A DNA stretch of 8,494 nt from Streptosporangiaceae bacterium (lineage in GTDB: Bacteria > Actinomycetota > Actinomycetes > Streptosporangiales > Streptosporangiaceae), in the NCBI GenBank assembly GCA_030045215.1, contig JASIBJ010000567.1, forward strand, positions 1-8,494, in the 5' to 3' direction. The notes below the pieces were generated by a model. The model saw only the letters and a program-made list of their open reading frames with translations. It was not told the DNA's origin and ran no database searches. Of this stretch, positions 5,362 to 8,494 are shown one piece after another. A program made the translations under genes and the position numbers. The first letter of the stretch is position 1; every line of letters starts with the position of its first letter.

Positions 5362-6867
5362 GTGGAGCTGGATCGCCACCATCAGGCTGCCGTGCCCGAC
5401 CCGGCGCTGGTCGTGCTGATCGGGCCATCCGGATCAGGCAAGTCAACCTGGGCCGCCGAGCGGTACCTGCCGCGTGAGATCGTCTCCTCTGACGGGCTGC
5501 GGGGCATCGTCGGCAGCGGCGAGCACGATCTGGACGCCTCCGCCGACGCGTTCTCGCTGCTCGATCAGATCGTGGAAGCTCGTGCCGGCCGCGGGCTGAC
5601 CACGGTCATTGACACTCTTGGCCTGGACCCGCAGCGCCGGGCCGCCTATCTGGTGACAGCCCGGCAGGCCGGGCTCCCCGCGGTGGCGGTGATCTTCAAT
5701 ACCGACCACGCAACCTGCCGAGATCGCAACCGGTCCAGAGACCAGGCGGTGCCGGCCCAGGTACTGACGGCGCAACTGCGGCGGATGCGCGGCATGACGG
5801 CGGAGATCGCGGCCGAGGGTTGGGACCAGGTGCTGCGAGTGGATGCCCACGCGGAGCGCGCCGGACAGCCTGCCGTTGATCCCGATCGGCAGACCAGCCG
5901 GTCCGAGCCCGCTGATGAGCGTGCGTCGGGCTCCGGGCAGCCGGAGTTCATCCTGCAGCTTTCCCGCTTTGATTGGGGTGATGACCCGGCTGGCTGGCTC
6001 AGGGCCGTCGCCCTGGCTGCCGCGGAGGCTGGCTTTCGCGGCCTCGCGCTGATGGACCACCTCATCCAGATACCGCAGGTCGGGCGCGCCTGGGAACCCA
6101 TTCCCGAGCCGCTGGTAACGCTCGGCATGCTGGCTGGCCTGCAGACCGGGCTCCGCCTCGGCACGCTCGTCACGCCCGTAACCTTCCGTGCTCCAGGCGT
6201 GCTGGCCAAGAGCATGGCGACGCTCGATGTGCTCTGCGGGGGCCGGGCGTTCTGTGGCATCGGAGCGGGCTGGTGGGATCGGGAGCATGCGGCCTTCGGC
6301 TTGCCCTTTCCTGCGGCGGGGGAGCGCCTCGACGAGCTTGAGGCCGCGATCGAGACCGCGCGGGCGCTATGGCAGCCCGGCACGAAGGCCTACCGCGGTG
6401 ACCGCGTGCAGTTGCCGGAGACCACCTGCTATCCGCGTCCGGTGTCGAGCATTCCGATCATCGTGGGTGGCAGCGGGGAGCGGCGGACGCTCCAGATCGC
6501 GGCACGACTCGGCGATGGCTGCAACCTGCCGTCGGACCTCGAGGTGCTCGATCACAAGTTGGCTGTGCTTCGCGAGCACTGCCGGGCCGTAGGCCGGGAT
6601 CCCGCGGACGTGCAGATCACCGTCCTCGACGTGCCTGTCATCGGGCGCAGCCGTGAGCATGTCGCCGCGCTCGTGGAACGGCTTCGCGGCCGATCTGATG
6701 CTGCCGCATTCGCTCGCCGGCGCCACGCGGGCCTGGCGGCCGACCACGCCGCTCGCTACCGCCAGCTAACCGAGCGAGGTGTGAGCACTATCTTCGTCGC
6801 GCTGCCGGACCTGGCCGGGCCCGACGACGTCGGAAGGCTTGCTCCTGTCATTGCTGCGCTGGGCTGA
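5362..6867 (+). CDS. Fusion: Pnkp-like P-loop kinase + F420-type LLM oxidoreductase
   Basis: One unbroken 501-residue frame joins two domains. Residues about 15-165 form a P-loop kinase: Walker A GPSGSGKST (21-29), SSDGLR (42-47, like the Asp/Arg substrate motif of polynucleotide kinases), DT at 84-85, and a lid-like RNRSRDQAVP (122-131). These match the kinase module of bacterial Pnkp, which phosphorylates 5'-OH ends. A Pro/Ser/charged linker spans about 166-193. Residues about 194-501 are a luciferase-like monooxygenase fold of the F420-dependent oxidoreductase type: GFRGLALMDH (224-233), GRAFCGIGAGWW (294-305), PIIVGGSGERR (365-375) and AARLGDGCNL (380-389). Length fits two full domains, so neither looks decayed. 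GTG 5362 is the likely start, with a weak ribosome site; GTG 5392 is an alternative. It follows the MaoC gene by 48 nt. The joint function is unknown; the kinase may act on a small molecule. Confidence 0.9.
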   Translation: MELDRHHQAAVPDPALVVLIGPSGSGKSTWAAERYLPREIVSSDGLRGIVGSGEHDLDASADAFSLLDQIVEARAGRGLTTVIDTLGLDPQRRAAYLVTARQAGLPAVAVIFNTDHATCRDRNRSRDQAVPAQVLTAQLRRMRGMTAEIAAEGWDQVLRVDAHAERAGQPAVDPDRQTSRSEPADERASGSGQPEFILQLSRFDWGDDPAGWLRAVALAAAEAGFRGLALMDHLIQIPQVGRAWEPIPEPLVTLGMLAGLQTGLRLGTLVTPVTFRAPGVLAKSMATLDVLCGGRAFCGIGAGWWDREHAAFGLPFPAAGERLDELEAAIETARALWQPGTKAYRGDRVQLPETTCYPRPVSSIPIIVGGSGERRTLQIAARLGDGCNLPSDLEVLDHKLAVLREHCRAVGRDPADVQITVLDVPVIGRSREHVAALVERLRGRSDAAAFARRRHAGLAADHAARYRQLTERGVSTIFVALPDLAGPDDVGRLAPVIAALG

Positions 6868-6926
6868 CGGTGTCCTCGACCGAGCTGGCCGCACGCAGGG
6901 CGGCGTCCGGCCGACGAGGGCCGACG

Positions 6927-6940
6927 CGCCGGGGCCGGCG
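6927..6940. terminator. GC-rich palindrome between convergent genes (possible terminator)
   Basis: CGCCGG-GG-CCGGCG lies between the stop of the fusion gene (6867) and the stop of the convergent small gene (6942). Position suits a shared terminator, but there is no T-run and the loop is only 2 nt unless the stem opens. Confidence 0.35.
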
Positions 6941-6941
6941 A

Positions 6942-7181
6942 TTAGGTGGACATCCGCTCGGGCCCGCCCGGACGGATCTCCAGCCGCCGCTGATAGTCAC
7001 TGCGGATCTTCGCTTGCAAGGCACGGGCCGATCCGGCATGAAACTCCTCGGCCGTGCGCAGGTAGTACGCCGACCAGACGCCATCAAGGCAAGTGATCGA
7101 GTAGACGCCTTGCCATCTGGCCCGGAGCCGCGCCAGTTCGGGTGGCACCTGGCGGTTGTCCTCGGGCGAGCACTCATCCAT
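6942..7181 (-). CDS. Small protein of unknown function (79 aa)
   Basis: I do not recognise the family. The protein begins MDECSPED, then has a charged helix (PPELARLRARW) and a compact core, QGVYSITCLDGVWSAYYL, followed by an Arg/Lys-rich helix (residues about 55-73). The WxxxYxITxxDGxW pattern recalls short actinobacterial proteins found beside small GntR or XRE regulators, but I cannot name one. No signal peptide or membrane segment, so probably cytoplasmic. The frame is open back to an ATG at 7253, but the ATG at 7181 is chosen because AGGAGAAGG (7189-7197) sits 7 nt upstream and the extra 24 residues are Pro/Gly-rich filler. It is convergent with the fusion gene and divergent from the mini-GntR, which may regulate it. 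Confidence 0.75.
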   Translation of the reverse strand: MDECSPEDNRQVPPELARLRARWQGVYSITCLDGVWSAYYLRTAEEFHAGSARALQAKIRSDYQRRLEIRPGGPERMST

Positions 7182-7188
7182 CGACGTG

Positions 7189-7197
7189 CCTTCTCCT
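7189..7197 (-). promoter_or_regulatory. Ribosome binding site deciding the start of the 79-aa gene
   Basis: AGGAGAAGG on the minus strand, 7 nt before ATG 7181. It rules in favour of the 79-residue product over the longer 103-residue frame. Confidence 0.7.
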
Positions 7198-7198
7198 G

Positions 7199-7246
7199 GC
7201 GGCTCTGGCCGGACAGCTGGAGGTGCCCGGGCGGGTCCAGAGCCGC
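7199..7246 (-). promoter_or_regulatory. Leader hairpin (10-bp perfect arms) before the 79-aa gene
   Basis: On the minus strand GCGGCTCTGG (7246-7237) pairs perfectly with CCAGAGCCGC (7208-7199) across a 28-nt loop. The second arm ends one base before the AGGAGAAGG ribosome site. The loop contains CACCTCC, which could pair with that site in an alternative fold. It looks like a 5' leader with a possible translation-control role; no known riboswitch class is recognised. Confidence 0.45.
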
Positions 7247-7371
7247 TATGCATGATACCCAGGTAGTCCAGGGCATGCCAGTCAGAGCCTGGGGCGACTA
7301 GGAACTCCTACCGGACGGCAGGAGGCGATTCCTCGGTGCAGCGCGGCCATCGGGCGGGCATGTGAAAAAAT

Positions 7372-7418
7372 GCCTGGGTACACCCAGGCTAACCAGGTCC
7401 TGCCGAATAGTGCCTGGT
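7372..7418. promoter_or_regulatory. Palindromic operator cluster upstream of the mini-GntR gene
   Basis: GCCTGGGT (7372-7379) and ACCCAGGC (7382-7389) are perfect 8-bp arms with a 2-nt centre. Next come ACCAGG (7392-7397) and CCTGGT (7413-7418), a second inverted pair spaced 15 nt. The block lies 24-70 nt before the GntR start, where an autoregulating repressor would bind. The word TACCCAGG recurs at 7256-7263 on the side facing the divergent small gene. Confidence 0.5.
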
Positions 7419-7428
7419 AGAGCCTGTC

Positions 7429-7434
7429 TAGCTT
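7429..7434 (+). promoter_or_regulatory. Possible -10 element; leaderless start of the mini-GntR gene
   Basis: TAGCTT is followed, 7 nt later, by ATG 7442. A start site at that distance would make the mRNA leaderless, which is common in actinobacteria. No ribosome site precedes the ATG; the GGAGGAG lies inside the coding sequence just after it. No good -35 is visible. Confidence 0.35.
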
Positions 7435-7441
7435 TGATGTC

Positions 7442-7675
7442 ATGGAGGAGATTGACCACAACGCGGGTGAGCCCGTTTGGTCGCAGCTGGCCGGCATTTT
7501 GCGTCGGCAGATCGAGCGGGGAACCATCCAGCCCGGCAAGTTGCTGCCGTCGATCTCCACGCTCATGCAGCTCTACGGGGTCTCGGACGGCACCGTGAAG
7601 CGGGCGCTCCGGGCTCTGCGCGATGAGGGCATCGTGAGCACCGTCCCCGGCCGCGGTTCGTACGTCTCGGAATGA
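7442..7675 (+). CDS. Mini-GntR transcriptional regulator (winged helix only)
   Basis: The 77-residue protein is a GntR-type winged helix with no effector domain. It shows PVWSQLAGILRRQIERGTIQPG (11-32), LPSISTLMQLYGVSDGTVKRALRALRDEGIV (35-65, the helix-turn-helix and recognition helix) and the wing VPGRGSYV (68-75). Full GntR proteins carry a further ligand-binding domain of 100 or more residues. Such stand-alone versions are common in actinobacteria and must sense something by another route, or simply set expression level. ATG 7442 has no upstream ribosome site, so a leaderless mRNA is likely. Its stop overlaps the GrpB start as ATGA, so the two are coupled. Palindromes just upstream suggest autoregulation. 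DNA-binding role is sure, targets are inferred. Confidence 0.92.
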   Translation: MEEIDHNAGEPVWSQLAGILRRQIERGTIQPGKLLPSISTLMQLYGVSDGTVKRALRALRDEGIVSTVPGRGSYVSE

Positions 7676-8238
7676 CAGCGGGCGGACGACGAGCGCCTGA
7701 CATGCCGGTCGCAGTCGACAGCTATGACACGGCGTGGCCAGATCGGTTCGCCGAGCAGCAGAGCGCGCTGACGCGACTACTCGCGCCCTGGCTGGCCGGC
7801 CCTGTGCAGCATGTCGGGTCCACTGCGGTCCCCGGCCTGCGCGCTAAGCCGATCATCGACATGCTGGCACCCGTCCGCTCGCTGCCCGACGCCCGCGCCG
7901 CCGTTCCGCTTCTGGCTCGGCACGAGTGGTTGTTCTGGCCGGAAGATCCGGCTGCGACGTATCGGCTGTGGTTCCTGCGGCCGACGCCAGCCAAGCGCAC
8001 GCATCACCTGCAGGTGATCGAGCACGATGACCCGCATGCCGTCGCGCTGCTGGGCTTTCGCGATGCTTTGCGCGCTGACCCGCGTCTTCGGCGCGATTAT
8101 GCCGAGCTCAAGGACGAGCTGGCGCGCCAGCATCCCAGTAATCGCAATGCCTATACCAACGCGAAGGCCGACTTCGTCGCGAGCGTCCTCAAGCAGGCCG
8201 GCTTGCCGGCCAATCGCCGCGACATGCTGCCCGAGTAA
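7672..8238 (+). CDS. GrpB-family (UPF0157) nucleotidyltransferase-fold protein
   Basis: The 188-residue cytoplasmic protein shows the family blocks: YDTAWPDRF (18-26), HVGSTAVPGL (47-56, the nucleotidyltransferase-fold G-S motif), KPIIDM (59-64), THHLQV (110-115), YAELKDELA (143-151) and the Y161-K165-F168 end motif YTNAKADF. GrpB/UPF0157 proteins are widespread; some occur fused to CoaE (dephospho-CoA kinase), but their reaction is not settled. Length is normal for the stand-alone form. ATG 7672 overlaps the GntR stop (ATGA); an ATG at 7702 starts closer to the conserved region and is an equally good biological start, since neither has a strong ribosome site. It is likely co-transcribed with and controlled by the GntR gene. 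The gene after it has its own ribosome site and a 155-nt gap. Confidence 0.93.
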   Translation: MTAGGRRAPDMPVAVDSYDTAWPDRFAEQQSALTRLLAPWLAGPVQHVGSTAVPGLRAKPIIDMLAPVRSLPDARAAVPLLARHEWLFWPEDPAATYRLWFLRPTPAKRTHHLQVIEHDDPHAVALLGFRDALRADPRLRRDYAELKDELARQHPSNRNAYTNAKADFVASVLKQAGLPANRRDMLPE

Positions 8239-8289
8239 TCGTCAGACCTGCCGCTTTTGACGAGCCTGACCGCCTCTGGACAATCACCG

Positions 8290-8304
8290 CTTGACGGCGT
8301 CAAG
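8290..8304. repeat. Inverted repeat CTTGAC-GGC-GTCAAG
   Basis: Perfect 6-bp arms with a 3-nt centre lie about 50 nt after the GrpB stop; pairing extends imperfectly outward for about four more bases. It overlaps a TTGACG that could be a -35 box, but no well-spaced -10 follows. GCCTCT (8272-8277) and AGAGGC (8320-8325) flank it as a wider pair. It may be a terminator stem without a T-run, or an operator for the secreted-protein gene. Confidence 0.4.
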
Positions 8305-8345
8305 CCGTTAAATCACGCTAGAGGCTCCAGATCCGGCATCCGTCG

Positions 8346-8374
8346 CATCCCGCATCGGCGCGGCGTACGGGATG
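8346..8374. repeat. Inverted repeat CATCCCG / CGGGATG in the leader of the secreted-protein gene
   Basis: Seven-base perfect arms (8346-8352, 8368-8374) are separated by 15 nt and end 19 nt before the ATG, just ahead of the ribosome site. It could be a leader hairpin or an operator. Confidence 0.35.
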
Positions 8375-8393
8375 GCGAGCCAAGGAGGGCTCC

Positions 8394-8494
8394 ATGCGCT
8401 TACTCCACCGATCACTAGCGGGCGGGATCACCGTCATAACCGTTATCGCCCTCACCGGGCTAGCGGGATCATTCACGACTACTGCGGTGGCTGC
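8394..8494 (+). CDS. Secreted protein, N-terminus only (signal peptide; runs off window)
   Basis: A frame from ATG 8394 stays open to the right edge, giving 33 complete codons. The ribosome site AAGGAGG (8382-8388) lies 5 nt upstream, which makes the start strong. The peptide is a clear Sec-type signal: a basic start (MRLLHR), a hydrophobic core (ITVITVIALTGLAG) and a TTTAVAA end, where cleavage after AVA fits signal peptidase I. No lipobox cysteine is seen within the window. The mature protein and its function lie outside. Codon 3 is TTA and codons 8 and 23 are CTA, which are rare in genes of this base composition. It is a separate unit from GrpB, with 155 nt between them. Confidence 0.8.
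   Translation, partial: MRLLHRSLAGGITVITVIALTGLAGSFTTTAVA

Noticed and set aside
5443..6288. 281-residue minus-strand frame opposite the kinase-LLM fusion
   Set aside because: Antisense shadow of a frame with clear Walker A and LLM motifs.
1838..6867. Possible defence or RNA-repair system from PHP phosphoesterase plus Pnkp-like kinase
   Set aside because: The genes are on opposite strands, no ligase, RtcB, nuclease or toxin is present, and the neighbours are metabolic enzymes; the link would be guesswork.

Overview
The window is high-GC DNA (roughly two thirds G+C by eye) with GTG starts, strong GGAGG ribosome sites, 4-nt stop/start overlaps, an F420-type luciferase-like enzyme, a mini-GntR/GrpB pair and a ChsH3-like MaoC hydratase. 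Together these point to an actinomycete (Actinomycetota); I cannot place the genus. There are nine complete or partial protein genes on both strands. I saw no rRNA, tRNA, CRISPR array, transposase or integrase.

Layout. 1-1669 (minus) is the start of a multi-pass membrane protein whose gene continues past the left edge. It has a small N-terminal domain, a long P/Q/G/Y-rich low-complexity stretch and about eight membrane segments. 1838-3297 (minus) is a two-gene unit: an SDR oxidoreductase followed, with a 4-nt GTGA overlap, by a PHP-domain metallo-phosphoesterase. 3537-4091 (minus) is an isochorismatase-like cysteine hydrolase. A 373-nt divergent region follows, then plus-strand genes: a MaoC/ChsH3-like 2-enoyl-CoA hydratase (4465-5313) and, 48 nt later, a 501-residue fusion of a Pnkp-like P-loop kinase to an F420-type LLM oxidoreductase (5362-6867). 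After these comes a convergent 79-residue unknown gene (minus, 6942-7181), then a mini-GntR repressor (7442-7675) overlapping a GrpB-family gene (7672-8238). The right edge holds the signal peptide of a truncated secreted protein (from 8394).

How the genes may work together. The SDR and MaoC promoters carry near-identical operator-like sequences (TACTAGAA..., 17 of 21 positions equal over 3351-3371 and 4371-4391). Each lies about 60-70 nt before its gene's start. The core TAGAA-N5-TTCTA resembles the TetR-family operators of actinobacterial lipid/steroid catabolism (KstR type, which have N4 spacing). The simplest reading is a small acyl-CoA or steroid-side-chain regulon of MaoC hydratase plus SDR, with the PHP protein and the kinase-LLM fusion riding along. 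That link is inference. The mini-GntR probably controls itself and GrpB, and perhaps the divergent small gene, through CCTGGGTA-type palindromes.

The least ordinary items are the kinase-LLM fusion, the shared operator pair, and a perfect 10-bp hairpin abutting the ribosome site of the 79-residue gene. I did not find a clearly recognisable new defence or mobile system.
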